A stretch of DNA of 64,000 nt from Solirubrobacterales bacterium (lineage in GTDB: Bacteria; Actinomycetota; Thermoleophilia; Solirubrobacterales; 70-9): positions 62,001 through 126,000 of the forward strand of contig JAJNAZ010000007.1 in the NCBI GenBank assembly GCA_021155855.1, in the 5' to 3' direction. The notes beneath the pieces are model-generated. The model was given only the letters and a program-made list of their open reading frames with translations. It had not been told where the DNA came from and did not search any database. The position numbers and the translations under genes are program-made. Every line of letters starts with the position of its first letter. Within the stretch, counting starts at the first letter, position 1. This document shows positions 8,391 through 17,696 of this stretch, in pieces.

Positions 8391-9368
8391 TCAGCCGCCC
8401 TTCTTCGCCTTCACCGCCTCGGTCAGCTTCGGCAGGATCTTGTGCAGATCGCCGACCACGCCGAGGTCGCAGAACTCGAAGATCGGTGCGTTCGGGTCCT
8501 TGTTGACGGCGAGGATGTTCTCGGAGCTCTGCATCCCGACCTTGTGCTGGATCGCGCCCGAGATTCCCGCCGCCAAGTAGAGCTTCGGCGCCACGGTCTT
8601 GCCCGTCTGGCCGATTTGGGCGGCGTACGGGTACCAGCCCGCGTCGACGACGGCGCGGGTGGCGGCGACCGCGCCGCCGAGCGCCTCGGCGAGCTCCTCG
8701 GCGAGCTTGAAGTTGTCCTTCTCGCCCAGGCCGCGTCCGCCCCCGACGAGGACGTCGGCATCCTCGATGTTGACATCGGCGCCCCGCTGCTCGCCGCGCT
8801 GACGCATGCGCGCCCTGCTCGACCATTCCGAGAGCTCGACCTCGACGTCGACGACCTCGGCCCGCCCCTCCCCGGGCTCTGAGACGTTGAACGCGTTCAG
8901 CCGGCCGATGATGATCCCGGGCTCCGAGACGTAGCCGACGTCGACGATGGCCGAGTCCTGGAGCACGGGACGCTCGGCGACCAGCTTGCCGTCGGCGGCC
9001 TTGACCGCGGTCACCTCCATCGTCACGCCGGCGTTCAGGCGTGCGGTCAGCCCGGCGCCGATCTCGAAGCCCAACAGCCCGCCGCCGAACAGCGCATAGG
9101 AATGGCCCTCGTCGGCGATCACCTTTGCCATCACGTCGACGATCGGCTGCGCGAGGCCCTCCGGGACCTGCTTGGCTCGATAGACCTTCTTCGCGCCGTA
9201 GGCGCCGAGCCCCGCACAGGCATCGTCGGCGACGTCGCCGACGACCACCACAGCCGCCTCGGAGCCGAGCTCGCCGGCGAGCTTCGCCGCCTCCGAGATC
9301 GCCCCGAGTGAGTTGTTGTTGAACTTGCCCTCGTCGTCGTGGAGGGCGTAGACCAGAATGCCGGCCAT
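8391..9368 (-). CDS. etfA: Electron transfer flavoprotein alpha subunit
   Basis: About 325 residues. The C-terminal FAD-binding domain shows GRGLGEKDNFKLAEELAEAL, then AQIGQTGKTVAPKLYLAAGI, SGAIQHKVGMQSSE and NKDPNAPIFEFCDLGVVGD, all diagnostic for EtfA. The ATG at 9368 shares its A with the TGA of etfB (TGATG) and gives the normal start MAGILVYAL. An in-frame upstream codon would add nine residues inside etfB. It forms a heterodimer with EtfB, accepts electrons from acyl-CoA dehydrogenases such as the one at 18.5 kb, and delivers them to the oxidoreductase encoded next. Confidence 0.96.
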   Translation of the reverse strand: MAGILVYALHDDEGKFNNNSLGAISEAAKLAGELGSEAAVVVVGDVADDACAGLGAYGAKKVYRAKQVPEGLAQPIVDVMAKVIADEGHSYALFGGGLLGFEIGAGLTARLNAGVTMEVTAVKAADGKLVAERPVLQDSAIVDVGYVSEPGIIIGRLNAFNVSEPGEGRAEVVDVEVELSEWSSRARMRQRGEQRGADVNIEDADVLVGGGRGLGEKDNFKLAEELAEALGGAVAATRAVVDAGWYPYAAQIGQTGKTVAPKLYLAAGISGAIQHKVGMQSSENILAVNKDPNAPIFEFCDLGVVGDLHKILPKLTEAVKAKKGG

Positions 9369-10159
9369 CAGAGAAGCTTCCTTTCGTCCATCCACGCGAC
9401 GATCCTCGAGACCGTCTCGTTCGTGTCCTCGTCCTCGAACACCTCGCCGGCCTCCTTGGTCGGCGGCGGGTTGATCTCGAGCACCTGCGTCTTCGAGCCG
9501 CTCTCCCCGACCTGGTCGGCCTCGATTCCGACCTCGCCGGTGGCCTTGGTGTCGAGCGGCTTCTTCTTCGCCCCCATGATCGCCTTCAGCGACGGGTAGC
9601 GGGGCTCGTTGATCGCGTCGCCGACCGAGATCACCGCCGGGAGGTCAACCTCGACCGTGTCGTAGCCGTACTCGGCCTGACGCTCGCAGACGAGCTTTCC
9701 GTCCTCGACCTCGATCTTGATCACCTGCGTCAGCGAGGGCATCTTCAGGTGGTCGGCGACGACGGCGCCGATCGTGTAGCACTCGCCGTCGTCGGACTGC
9801 TGGCCGAGCAGCACGAGGTCGGGCTGCTCGGGCTCGAGCACCTTGGCGAGCGCGTAACCGGTCGCGCAGACATCGCAGCCCTCGAGTGCCGCGTCGGTCA
9901 GGTGGACCGAGCGGTCAGCGCCGAGCGCGACCGCCTTGTGCAGCGCCCGCACCGCGCTCTCGGGGCCCATGGTGACGGCGATTATCTCGTCCACCTGGAC
10001 CGCGTCGCCCTCGCGGATCTGCATCGCAGCCTCGATGCCATGGGTGTCGAACGGGTTGAGGTTCTTCTCGCCGGAGCGGTCGAGCCGCTTGGTCGCGGGG
10101 TCGATCCGCTTCTGCACCGCGGCGTCCGGAACCTCCTTGACGAGACAGCAAATCTTCAA
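9368..10159 (-). CDS. etfB: Electron transfer flavoprotein beta subunit
   Basis: A 263-residue EtfB/FixA protein. It begins KICCLVKEVPD, and carries KNLNPFDTHGIEAAMQI and the AMP-site segment LVLLGQQSDDGECYTIGAVV near residues 115-135. The start codon is TTG at 10159, supported by a perfect AAGGAGG (complement at 10167-10173) seven bases upstream; no ATG or GTG fits. This strong ribosome site, unusual in the window, marks a leadered, highly translated first gene of the etfB-etfA-ETF-QO operon. A TTGACT...AGTCAA palindrome overlapping the presumed promoter lies just upstream. Confidence 0.96.
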   Translation of the reverse strand: MKICCLVKEVPDAAVQKRIDPATKRLDRSGEKNLNPFDTHGIEAAMQIREGDAVQVDEIIAVTMGPESAVRALHKAVALGADRSVHLTDAALEGCDVCATGYALAKVLEPEQPDLVLLGQQSDDGECYTIGAVVADHLKMPSLTQVIKIEVEDGKLVCERQAEYGYDTVEVDLPAVISVGDAINEPRYPSLKAIMGAKKKPLDTKATGEVGIEADQVGESGSKTQVLEINPPPTKEAGEVFEDEDTNETVSRIVAWMDERKLL

Positions 10160-10190
10160 GTCGAGGCCTCCTTAGGAATGAGCGGCGGGC

Positions 10191-10217
10191 ATGTTACCGA
10201 TTTGACTGACGAGTCAA
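10191..10217 (-). promoter_or_regulatory. Probable etfBA promoter with overlapping operator
   Basis: TTGACTGACGAGTCAA at 10202-10217 has perfect 6-bp arms (TTGACT/AGTCAA) around a 4-base centre. On the minus strand its TTGACT can serve as -35, with TAACAT at 10196-10191 as -10 (15-base spacer, slightly short). The flanks CCGAT and ATCGG extend the symmetry with one unpaired T. Palindromes of this TTGACT/AGTCAA kind are bound by TetR-type fatty-acid-degradation regulators in other bacteria; which protein binds here is not shown. Confidence 0.5.
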
Positions 10218-10239
10218 TCGGGTCCCCGCCAACGGCTGC

Positions 10240-10650
10240 TCACGCGCTGGGCTGGGCGACGGCGCCGCGGATGAAGTCGACGATCGAGTCGGTCGGGGCC
10301 CCCGGGGTGAACACCTCGGCCACCCCGAGCTGCTTCAGCTCGCCGACGTCATCGGCGGGGATCGTGCCCCCGACCGTGACCACGACATCGCCCGCGTCCT
10401 GGTCGCGCAGCAGCTCGACCACCCTCGGCACCAGGGTCATGTGGGCGCCCGAGAGGATCGAGAGCCCGACCGCGTCGGCATCCTCCTGGATCACGGTGGC
10501 GGCGATCTGCTCGGGCGTCTGGTGCAGGCCCGTGTAGATCACCTCCATGCCCGCGTCGCGCAGTGCCCGGGCGATGATCTTCGCCCCGCGATCGTGCCCA
10601 TCGAGACCCGGCTTGGCGACCACCACGCGGATCTTGTGGCCATCGTTCAT
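10240..10650 (-). CDS. icmB: Acyl-CoA mutase small subunit, B12-binding (isobutyryl-CoA mutase type)
   Basis: A 136-residue stand-alone cobalamin-binding domain. [18 protein letters not shown] carries the DxHxxG motif (D17, H19, G22), whose His replaces the lower axial base of B12. SILSGAHMT and VTVGGTIP follow as in all mutase B12 domains. Its length equals that of known IcmB small subunits. The partner is the large subunit at 11118-12776, separated by a CheY-like gene. TAGGCT at 10664-10659 ends 8 bases before the ATG, so this gene may also have its own leaderless promoter. It could equally serve a methylmalonyl-CoA-type mutase; the large-subunit residues favour isobutyryl-CoA. Confidence 0.85.
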   Translation of the reverse strand: MNDGHKIRVVVAKPGLDGHDRGAKIIARALRDAGMEVIYTGLHQTPEQIAATVIQEDADAVGLSILSGAHMTLVPRVVELLRDQDAGDVVVTVGGTIPADDVGELKQLGVAEVFTPGAPTDSIVDFIRGAVAQPSA

Positions 10651-10670
10651 CGTCCCGCAGCCTAGACGAG

Positions 10671-11054
10671 CTAGGCGCGGTCGAGCACAGCCGCGATCCG
10701 TTCGAGCAGCTCCCCGGGGGAGAACGGCTTTTTGATGTAGTCGCTGGCGCCGGCGTCGAAGCCGCGGTTGACGGCGGCCTCCTGGACGCTCGCGGTCAGC
10801 AGCACGATCGGCACCGCTGCCAGCGCCGGCGCCGCGCGCAGCCGCTCTGTCACCTCGTAGCCGTCGAGCTTCGGCATCATCACGTCGATCACGCAGACAT
10901 CGGGCCTGCGCTCGAGCGCCACCTCAACCGCCTCCTCTCCGTCGGCGGCGGTGACCACCCGATAGCCGGCGCGCTCGAGGCGGAAGACGACCAGTTCGCG
11001 AACGTCGGCGTCGTCATCGGCGACGAGGATCAGCTCTCCCTCCGCGCCCGTCAT
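10671..11054 (-). CDS. Single-domain CheY-like response regulator
   Basis: A 127-residue receiver domain with no output domain. The acidic pocket is D13-D15 in [10 protein letters not shown], the phospho-acceptor is D57 in [13 protein letters not shown], the switch residue is T87 (VLLTAS) and the lysine is K109 (DYIKKPFSP). All catalytic residues are intact, so it should be phosphorylated by a histidine kinase, but no kinase gene lies in the window. It is inserted between the two mutase subunit genes on the same strand: 20 bases from icmB and 63 from icmA. TACGCT ends 11 bases before the ATG. Confidence 0.92.
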   Translation of the reverse strand: MTGAEGELILVADDDADVRELVVFRLERAGYRVVTAADGEEAVEVALERRPDVCVIDVMMPKLDGYEVTERLRAAPALAAVPIVLLTASVQEAAVNRGFDAGASDYIKKPFSPGELLERIAAVLDRA

Positions 11055-11117
11055 TGCCGCGGCTGAGCGTAACCAGAACCGAGGCCGACCGGCGTGGAGG
11101 TAGGGCCGATCGGCGGC

Positions 11118-12776
11118 CTAGAACTGAGGCTGCTCGGTATAGGTGCCGAAGACCTCCTGCAGGGCCGCGACCATCTCGCCCTCGGCGGCGCGGGCGCGGG
11201 CGGCCTCGATCATCGACGGCATCAGGTTGGCGCCCGAGGCGGCCCGCTCGCGAAGCGCGCCGAGGGCGGCTTCTACGGCGCCGGAGTCGCGCGCGGCCTT
11301 GGTCCGCTCGAGGCGCTCGCGCTGGCGGCGCTCGGCCGCGGGGTCCGGGCGGTGGATCTCGGTCAGCTCGTCGTCGGCGACCCGGTAGTCGTTGACCCCG
11401 ACGACGATCCGCTGCTTCGAATCGACTTCGCGCTGGTAGGTGAACGCGGCATCGGCGATCTCGCGCTGAGGGAAGCCGGTCTTGATCGCCTCGACCATGC
11501 CGCCGAGCTCGTCGATGCGCTCGAAGTAGTCGTAGGCGGCCGCCTCGAGCTCGTCGGTCAGCCGCTCGACGAAGTAGGAGCCACCGAGCGGGTCGGCGGT
11601 GCTGGTGACCCCGGACTCGTGCGCGATCACCTGCTGGGTGCGCAGGGCGATCCGCACCGCTTCGGCGGTGGGCAGCGCCAGCGCCTCGTCGAAGGAGTTG
11701 GTGTGCAGCGACTGGGTCCCGCCAAGGACGCCGGCGAGCGCCTCGATCGTCGTCCGCACGATGTTGACCAGCGGCTGCTGGGCGGTCAGCGAGACCCCGG
11801 CGGTCTGGGTGTGGAAGCGCATCATCTGCGAGCGCTCTTCGCGGGCGCCGTAGGTGTCACGGAGCTCGCGGGCCCAGATCCGCCGCGCGGCACGGTACTT
11901 GGCGATCTCCTCGAAGAAGTCGATGTGGGCGTTGAAGAAGAACGAAAGCCGCGGCGCGAAGTCGTCGACCGCCAACCCACGCTCGATCGCGCGCTCGACG
12001 TAGGTGAAGCCGTCCTTGAGCGTGAACGCGAGCTCCTGGGCCGCGGTCGAGCCAGCCTCGCGGATGTGATAGCCGGAGATCGAGATCGGGTGCCAGCGCG
12101 GCATCTCGGCCGCGCACCATTCGACCATGTCGGTGACCAGGCGCATCGCCGGCTCGATCGGAAAGCACCACTCCTTCTGGGCGATGTACTCCTTCAGGAT
12201 GTCGGTCTGGATCGTGCCGCCGAGCTTCTCGGGGGCGATTCCGTTCTCCTCGGCGGCGACCACGTAGAAGGCGAGCAGGATCGCGGCCGGGGCGTTGATC
12301 GTCATCGAGACCGTGACCTGATCGAGCGGGATGCCGCTGAACAGTGTCTCCATGTCGTCGACGGTGTCGATCGCCACTCCCTCGACCCCGACCTCGCCAA
12401 GGCTGCGTTGATGGTCGGAGTCCAGGCCCATCAGGGTCGGCATGTCAAAGGCGGTCGAGAGCCCCATCTGGCCATGCTCGAGCAGGTAGCGAAAGCGCTC
12501 GTTGGTCTCCTCGGCGGTACCGAAGCCGGCGAACTGGCGCATCGTCCACAGCCGTCCCCGGTACATCGACGGATGGATTCCGCGGGTGAAGGGGTGCTCG
12601 CCGGGGTAGCCGAGGCGCTCCGCGTGATCGAAACCAACCAGGTCCTCGTCGGTGTAGAGGGGCTCGATCGGGTGTCCGGAGATGGTCGAGAAGGGCGCCT
12701 CGCGCTCGCGCTGGGTCGCGTAGACCTCCTGCCTCCACTGATGCGCACGGCGCCGTGCTTCGGGCTCGATCGCCAT
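11118..12776 (-). CDS. icmA: Acyl-CoA mutase large subunit (isobutyryl-CoA mutase type)
   Basis: A 552-residue catalytic subunit of a B12-dependent acyl-CoA mutase, without its own B12 domain. Family blocks seen are [68 protein letters not shown] and [16 protein letters not shown]. The residue matching Tyr89 of methylmalonyl-CoA mutase is Phe82 (RQFAGF), and the one matching Arg207 is Gln200 (YIAQKE). The Phe/Gln pair is the known signature of isobutyryl-CoA mutase, which interconverts isobutyryl-CoA and butyryl-CoA. TAGACT ends 7 bases before the ATG, suggesting a leaderless start. MeaB at 20 kb is the likely chaperone. Confidence 0.9.
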   Translation of the reverse strand: MAIEPEARRRAHQWRQEVYATQREREAPFSTISGHPIEPLYTDEDLVGFDHAERLGYPGEHPFTRGIHPSMYRGRLWTMRQFAGFGTAEETNERFRYLLEHGQMGLSTAFDMPTLMGLDSDHQRSLGEVGVEGVAIDTVDDMETLFSGIPLDQVTVSMTINAPAAILLAFYVVAAEENGIAPEKLGGTIQTDILKEYIAQKEWCFPIEPAMRLVTDMVEWCAAEMPRWHPISISGYHIREAGSTAAQELAFTLKDGFTYVERAIERGLAVDDFAPRLSFFFNAHIDFFEEIAKYRAARRIWARELRDTYGAREERSQMMRFHTQTAGVSLTAQQPLVNIVRTTIEALAGVLGGTQSLHTNSFDEALALPTAEAVRIALRTQQVIAHESGVTSTADPLGGSYFVERLTDELEAAAYDYFERIDELGGMVEAIKTGFPQREIADAAFTYQREVDSKQRIVVGVNDYRVADDELTEIHRPDPAAERRQRERLERTKAARDSGAVEAALGALRERAASGANLMPSMIEAARARAAEGEMVAALQEVFGTYTEQPQF

Positions 12777-12800
12777 CCGTTGAAGTCTAGGGCGGCGGGC

Positions 12801-14207
12801 TCAGGAAACGGGCGGGCGCCGGTCGGCCCACGGGCGCTCGGCCTCGATCTGGGCGGCGAGGGAGAGCAGCGTCGGCTCGGCGTCGGCCGGTCCGACAAGC
12901 TGCACGCCGAGGGGGAGGCCCGTGCTCGTCGTGCCGATCGGAACCGAGGCCGCCGGATTGCCGAGGTGATTCCAGGCAACGGTGAAGGGATAGCGGCGGG
13001 TCATTCCGAGCAGGGTCCGCAGGGCGCCGGCTCGCTCCCAAAACCCGACCTCGACCGGAGGCGTGGACACCGTGGGCGTCAACAGCACGTCGCAGGACTC
13101 AAACACGGCGAACACCCGTGCGGCGTCGGCAGCCTCGCCCCCGACCGCCCGCCTGGCAAGCCACGGCGGGGCGACCAGCCTGCCGAGCCTCGCAAAGCCG
13201 CGGGTGCGGCGCTCGAGGCGTTCGGGATGAGGCACCGCATCGACGTCCTCGCGGATCCCATCGAGATAACGCGCGGTTACGCGGTTGCCGAGCATTCCGT
13301 AGCGCGGCTCGACGCCGTCCACGCGATGACCGAGCGCGGCGAGCAGCTCGGCGGCGGTGTGGACCGCAACCACCATCTCTTGGTCGAGGATCGGCGGGAC
13401 GGCGAGCCAGGGCGCCTTCACAGAGACGCCGATGCGTAGCCGACCCGGCCCCGTCGCAGCCGCCTCGGCGTAGGAGCCGCCGCCCGGCGCCCGCGGGGCG
13501 GTGACATCGAGCCAAAGCGCGGTGTCGGCGACGCTCCGGGTAAGGCATCCGTTGACGGACAACCCGTGCCAGTGCTGCACAACGCCGTCGCCTGGCGGTC
13601 CCAGGGGCACCCGGTCGCGCTGGGGCTTGAGACCAAACAGCCCGCAGAGCGCGGCCGGGATCCGGATCGAGCCGGCGCCGTCGGAGCCCGACGCGCCGGC
13701 GACGAGGCCGGCGGCGACCGCGGCCGCGCTGCCACCGCTGGACCCGCCCGGCGTGCGTCCCGGCTCCCACGGGTTGCGGGTAACGCCGAACGTCTTCGAC
13801 TCGGTAAAGCCGCAGATCGCGAGCTCGGGCAGGTTCGTCTTGCCGACGATCACGGCGCCGGCGTCGCGCAGGCGGCGGACCATCTCCGAGTCGGTGGTCG
13901 CGACCTCGTCGAAGGCGTCGGTCCCGACCCTGGTCACATCGCCCGCGAGCTCGGCGAGCTCGTCCTTGATCGCGATCGGCACCCCGAGCATCGGCGCCTG
14001 CGCCCCACCGTCTCGGCGCCCGTCGGCGGCGTCGGCGGCCGCCAGCGACTGCTCGGCGAATACGGTGCGAAACGCATTCAGGCGGGGGTCCAGACGCTCG
14101 ATCCGACCCAGGTAGAGCTCGACCAGCTCGCGGGAGGAGACCTCGCGGTCGCGGATCAGCTGCGCTTGGCGCGCAATGCCCGCGAACGCGAGGTCGGCCC
14201 CGTCCAC
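12801..14207 (-). CDS. Amidase-signature family hydrolase
   Basis: A 468-residue amidase. The Ser-cisSer-Lys triad is complete: K81 (GVPIAIKDE), S156 (PGGSSGGSAAAVAAG) and S180 (GSDGAGSIRIPAALCG). The 75- and 24-residue spacings are those of fatty-acid amide hydrolase. The C-terminal FTVAWNHLGNPAASVPIG block is also typical. The substrate cannot be predicted; the glutamine-transamidating GatA role is unlikely, as no gatB or gatC is nearby. The GTG at 14207 lies 52 bases inside the end of the HAD gene, so the two are translationally coupled, and the start is the least certain part. Confidence 0.9.
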   Translation of the reverse strand: MDGADLAFAGIARQAQLIRDREVSSRELVELYLGRIERLDPRLNAFRTVFAEQSLAAADAADGRRDGGAQAPMLGVPIAIKDELAELAGDVTRVGTDAFDEVATTDSEMVRRLRDAGAVIVGKTNLPELAICGFTESKTFGVTRNPWEPGRTPGGSSGGSAAAVAAGLVAGASGSDGAGSIRIPAALCGLFGLKPQRDRVPLGPPGDGVVQHWHGLSVNGCLTRSVADTALWLDVTAPRAPGGGSYAEAAATGPGRLRIGVSVKAPWLAVPPILDQEMVVAVHTAAELLAALGHRVDGVEPRYGMLGNRVTARYLDGIREDVDAVPHPERLERRTRGFARLGRLVAPPWLARRAVGGEAADAARVFAVFESCDVLLTPTVSTPPVEVGFWERAGALRTLLGMTRRYPFTVAWNHLGNPAASVPIGTTSTGLPLGVQLVGPADAEPTLLSLAAQIEAERPWADRRPPVS

Positions 14208-14953
14208 GCGCTGATCCTATGACGCCCGAGCAGGCCCGCGACGGCGAGCATGAGGGTGAACCCGGCGATCGCGAGCCGCCGACCGAGCTTCTCGAACCGC
14301 ATCACCCGCCAGCCCTGCTCGCGAGCGATCCGCCCCAGCTCCTCGTCCGGATTGACCACCACGGGGTTGCCGACCGCCCGCAGCATCGGCAGGTCCGAGA
14401 CGGAGTCGGAGTAGGCGTAGGACCCCTCGAGGTCGATCTCATGCTCTGCGGCGAAGCGCCGCATCGCCTCGACCTTGCCCTCGCCGTACATGAACATGCC
14501 GCCGAGCTCGCCGGTGAACAGGCCGTCCTCGCCGACCTCGTACGCGGTGCCGATGCCACCGTCCATGTAGAGGATGCGGGCGAGCAGCTGGACCAGCTCG
14601 TCACCGGCGGCGCTGACGATGAAGGTCGGCCGGCCGGCGTCCTGATGCGAATAAACCTCCTCGAGCATCTCGGGGTAGATCCGCGGCAGCACGCCGACCA
14701 GCACCTCGGGCGCCATCCTCGCGATCTGGCGGACGGAGGTGCCGCGGAAGACCTGCTTGATCTCCCCCAGCAGCCTCTCGGTCGCCTCGTCGGTGGAGCC
14801 ACGAAGCCGAAAGCGCAGCGCGTCCATGCCCCAGCGCCACATCTGGCCGCGGCTGACCAGGCCCGCCTTGGTCGCCGCGCGCGCCCACGGCAGCCCCGAG
14901 GAGCCCGCGATCAGGGTCCGGTCGAGATCGAAGAAGGCCGCGGCTCGCGGCAC
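14156..14953 (-). CDS. HAD-IB family phosphatase with C-terminal membrane helix
   Basis: A 265-residue haloacid-dehalogenase-type hydrolase related to SerB. Motif I is FFDLDRTLI (D9, D11), motif II is TFIVSAAGDE, and motif IV is AYSDSVSDLPML. The C-terminus adds one hydrophobic helix (LAIAGFTLMLAVAGLLG) and a basic tail, a layout seen in HAD-IB proteins linked to lipid or cell-envelope metabolism. It starts with GTG at 14953, four bases after the thiolase stop, and overlaps the amidase start, so thiolase, phosphatase and amidase form an operon. The substrate is unknown. Confidence 0.9.
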   Translation of the reverse strand: MPRAAAFFDLDRTLIAGSSGLPWARAATKAGLVSRGQMWRWGMDALRFRLRGSTDEATERLLGEIKQVFRGTSVRQIARMAPEVLVGVLPRIYPEMLEEVYSHQDAGRPTFIVSAAGDELVQLLARILYMDGGIGTAYEVGEDGLFTGELGGMFMYGEGKVEAMRRFAAEHEIDLEGSYAYSDSVSDLPMLRAVGNPVVVNPDEELGRIAREQGWRVMRFEKLGRRLAIAGFTLMLAVAGLLGRHRISAWTGPTSRSRALRAKRS

Positions 14954-14957
14954 GGCC

Positions 14958-16142
14958 CTAGGACCCGTTCACCTCGAGGATGATCGCGTCGCCCTGGCCG
15001 CCCCCGCTGCAGATCGCGGCGCAGCCGAGTCCGCCGCCTCTCCGGCGGAGCTCGTGCACCAGCGCCCCGACGATTCGGCCGCCGGAGGCGCCGATCGGGT
15101 GCCCGAGGGCGATCGCGCCGCCGTTGACGTTCACGTTCTCCTCGTCGACCCCGAGCATGCGCAGGGAGTTGAGCGCCACCGAGGCGAAGGCCTCGTTGAT
15201 CTCCCAGAGGTCGATCTTGTCGGCGGATTTGCCGAGCTTGTCGAGCGCCTGCTCGGCGGCCCGCGCGGGGGTCCTCGCCAGATATGGGAAATCGTCGGCG
15301 ACGGTGCCGTAGGCGAGCACCGTGGCCAGCGGCGTGCGGCCGTTCGCCCGCGCCCACTCTTGCGAGGCGACGATCACTGCCGCGGCGCCGTCGTTGACGC
15401 CGGGGGAGTTGCCGGCCGTGTGGGTGGCGTCGTCGCCGCCGACCGCCGGCAGCTTGGCGAGCGTCTCCACCGTCGAGTCCGGCCGGATAGCCTCGTCGGC
15501 CTCGATCACGTTCTCGGCCTTGCGGCTGCGCACCTTCACCGAGACGATCTCCTCGGCGAGGCGGCCCTCGTCGGTGGCCTTGGCCGCGAGCTGATGCGAG
15601 CGCGCCGCCCAGCGGTCCATGTCGGGGCGGGTGATCTCGAGCTCGTTCGAGACCTCGCTCGCCTCGTTGATCATCTGCTTGTCGGTGAACGGATTGGTGA
15701 GCCCGTCGTGAGTCATAGCGTCGACGGTCGGCTTGTCACCCATGCGGAAGCCGAAGCGGGCGCCCGGCAGCAGATAGGGCGCATTCGACATCGACTCCAT
15801 CCCGCCGGTCACCCCCAGCTCGAGGTCGCCGGCGCGGATCGCCTGATCGGCAAGCCCGATCGCGCGCATGCCGGAGGCGCAGACCTTGTTGATCGTCTCC
15901 GAGGGCACCTCGCGCGGGATCCGCGCCTTGATCTGCGCCTGCCGGGAGGGGATCTGGCCCTGCCCCGCCTGTAGCACCTGCCCGTAGATCACTTGCTGGA
16001 CCTGCTCCGGGGCGACGTCGGAACGCTCGAGCGCTGCGCCGATCGCCTCGCCGGCGAGGTCGGTCGCGTCCTTGGACGCGAGGGCCCCACCCATCTTCCC
16101 GAACGGGGTGCGCGCGGTGCCGAGGATGACTGTCTGGGACAT
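14958..16142 (-). CDS. Acetyl-CoA acetyltransferase (thiolase)
   Basis: A 394-residue thiolase II-type enzyme. The acyl-accepting cysteine is C88 (NKVCASGMRAIGLA), H348 lies in GGAIALGHPIGASG and the second cysteine is C378 (AICSGGGQG). WEINEAFASVAL and VTGGMESMSNAPYLL are also family markers. It either condenses two acetyl-CoA or performs the last thiolytic step of beta-oxidation; the sequence alone does not decide which. Its place in a window with EtfAB, acyl-CoA dehydrogenase and an acyl-CoA mutase favours degradation. It is first gene of the thiolase-HAD-amidase run. Confidence 0.95.
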   Translation of the reverse strand: MSQTVILGTARTPFGKMGGALASKDATDLAGEAIGAALERSDVAPEQVQQVIYGQVLQAGQGQIPSRQAQIKARIPREVPSETINKVCASGMRAIGLADQAIRAGDLELGVTGGMESMSNAPYLLPGARFGFRMGDKPTVDAMTHDGLTNPFTDKQMINEASEVSNELEITRPDMDRWAARSHQLAAKATDEGRLAEEIVSVKVRSRKAENVIEADEAIRPDSTVETLAKLPAVGGDDATHTAGNSPGVNDGAAAVIVASQEWARANGRTPLATVLAYGTVADDFPYLARTPARAAEQALDKLGKSADKIDLWEINEAFASVALNSLRMLGVDEENVNVNGGAIALGHPIGASGGRIVGALVHELRRRGGGLGCAAICSGGGQGDAIILEVNGS

Positions 16143-16302
16143 CGAAGCCTTTCTGTCGCGGGGCGCCCCGGGGTGCCGAGGCCGCGGCTGGATGCGGACC
16201 AGATGCTATTCAAGCGGTTGGAGATGGATGGGGTTAGGCGGGTGCGCAATGGGCCCGGCAGGCATCAGATCTCTGGGCAAGCCCGCTATAGACTCGGCGC
16301 CC

Positions 16303-17696
16303 GTGGAGCTGGAGGTCGTATCGGCGGGGCTCGAGGAGCTCGACGCGGACCTGGTCGCGCTCGCCCTCGCCGAGGGCGAGCAGCTTCCCGAGGCGATCCG
16401 CGACGCGCCCGGGGCCGCCGATGTGAGGCCGAGCGCCTGCGGGTGATCGCGGCGCTGGTCGCCAAGCGCGCCGCCGCGCTGGAGGCGAGGTCGCTCGCCT
16501 GGCTCGCCCCGGGCGGCGCGGAGGCAGCCGAGCGCGCCGCGGCGCTGATCGAGGGCACCATCCTCGCCGGCTACCGCTTCGAGCGCTACCGAACGCGCGG
16601 CGACGACGATCCGCCGCCGCCGGCGCTCGAGCGGCTGGTGCTGGTGACCGGCGGCGAGCGCCGGGAGGCGGTCGCGAGCGAGGCCGGCGCGGCGGCGGTC
16701 GCCGCCGAGGCGACCAACCGCGCGCGCGAGCTCCAGAACCTGCCCGCGAACGTGCTCACCCCCGAGGCGCTGGCCGCGCGCGCCGAGGAGATCGCCGCCG
16801 CGCACGAACGGGTCACGGCCGAGGTCCTCGATCGCGAGGCGATCGCCGCGCGGGGGATGGGCGGGATGACCGCGGTCTCGCAGGGCAGCGCCGCTGAGCC
16901 GCGGCTGATCGTGCTCCGCTATGCCGGTGGCGGCAACGGACCGCGCATCGGGCTGGTCGGCAAGGCGGTCACCTTCGACAGCGGTGGGATCTCGATCAAG
17001 CCCTCGGCGGGCATGCACGAGATGAAGATGGACATGTCGGGCGGCGCCGCGGTGCTAGAGGCGATCGCCGCGATCGCCGAGCTCGAGCTCGAGCTTGAGC
17101 TGGTTGCGGCGGTCCCGGCGACCGAGAACATGCTCAGCGGCTCGGCGGTGAAGCCCGGCGACGTGATCACCCAGCTCAACGGCAAGACGGTCGAGGTCAA
17201 CAACACCGACGCCGAGGGCCGGCTGATCCTCGCCGACGCGCTCACCTACTGCGTGCGCGAGCTCGGCGCCGAGCGGCTGGTCGACGTCGCCACCCTGACC
17301 GGCGCCGTGGTGATCGCGCTCGGCTCCACCTACGCGGCGCTGATCTCCAACGACGACGACTGGGCCGCCGTCGTGGCGGCGGCCGCCGAACGCAGTGGCG
17401 AGCTCGCCTGGCGGCTGCCCCTGCACCCCGAGTACAAGGAGCTGACCAAGGGCATCGTCGCCGATCTCACCAACGCCGCCGCCAAACGCAAGGCGGGGAC
17501 GATCTACGCCGGCTCGTTCCTCGAGGAGTTTGTCGACGAGGTCCCCTGGGCACACCTCGACATCGCCGGCACCGCCTGGGACACCGGGCGCGAGTACGTC
17601 GGCAAGGGCGCCAGCGGCTTCGGGACCAGGCTCCTCGTCAGCCTCGCCCGCGATCTGGCCGGGGTCGATCGGCTCGCCGAAGGCGACGGCTCCTAG
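16303..17696 (+). pseudogene. pepA: Leucyl aminopeptidase (M17), N-terminal domain deleted and frameshifted
   Basis: The catalytic domain is intact: GLVGKAVTFDSGGISIKPS, MKMDMSGGAAVLEA and the M17 signature NTDAEGRL, followed by the normal C-terminus. The N-terminal domain is not. A GTG at 16303, 8 bases after TAGACT, opens frame 1 (VELEVVSAGLEELDADLVAL...), which hits a stop at about 16444. The homologous continuation (EAERLRVIAALVAKRAAALEA) is in another frame from about 16425. Roughly 50 residues of a normal PepA N-terminal domain are missing between the two, so an out-of-frame deletion is centred near 16420. An in-frame GTG at 16443 could still yield the catalytic domain alone. Assembly error is an alternative. 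Confidence 0.75.

Noticed and set aside
11094..13439. 781-codon open frame on the plus strand
   Set aside because: Antisense shadow of icmA and the amidase; composition typical of complementary-frame artefacts.
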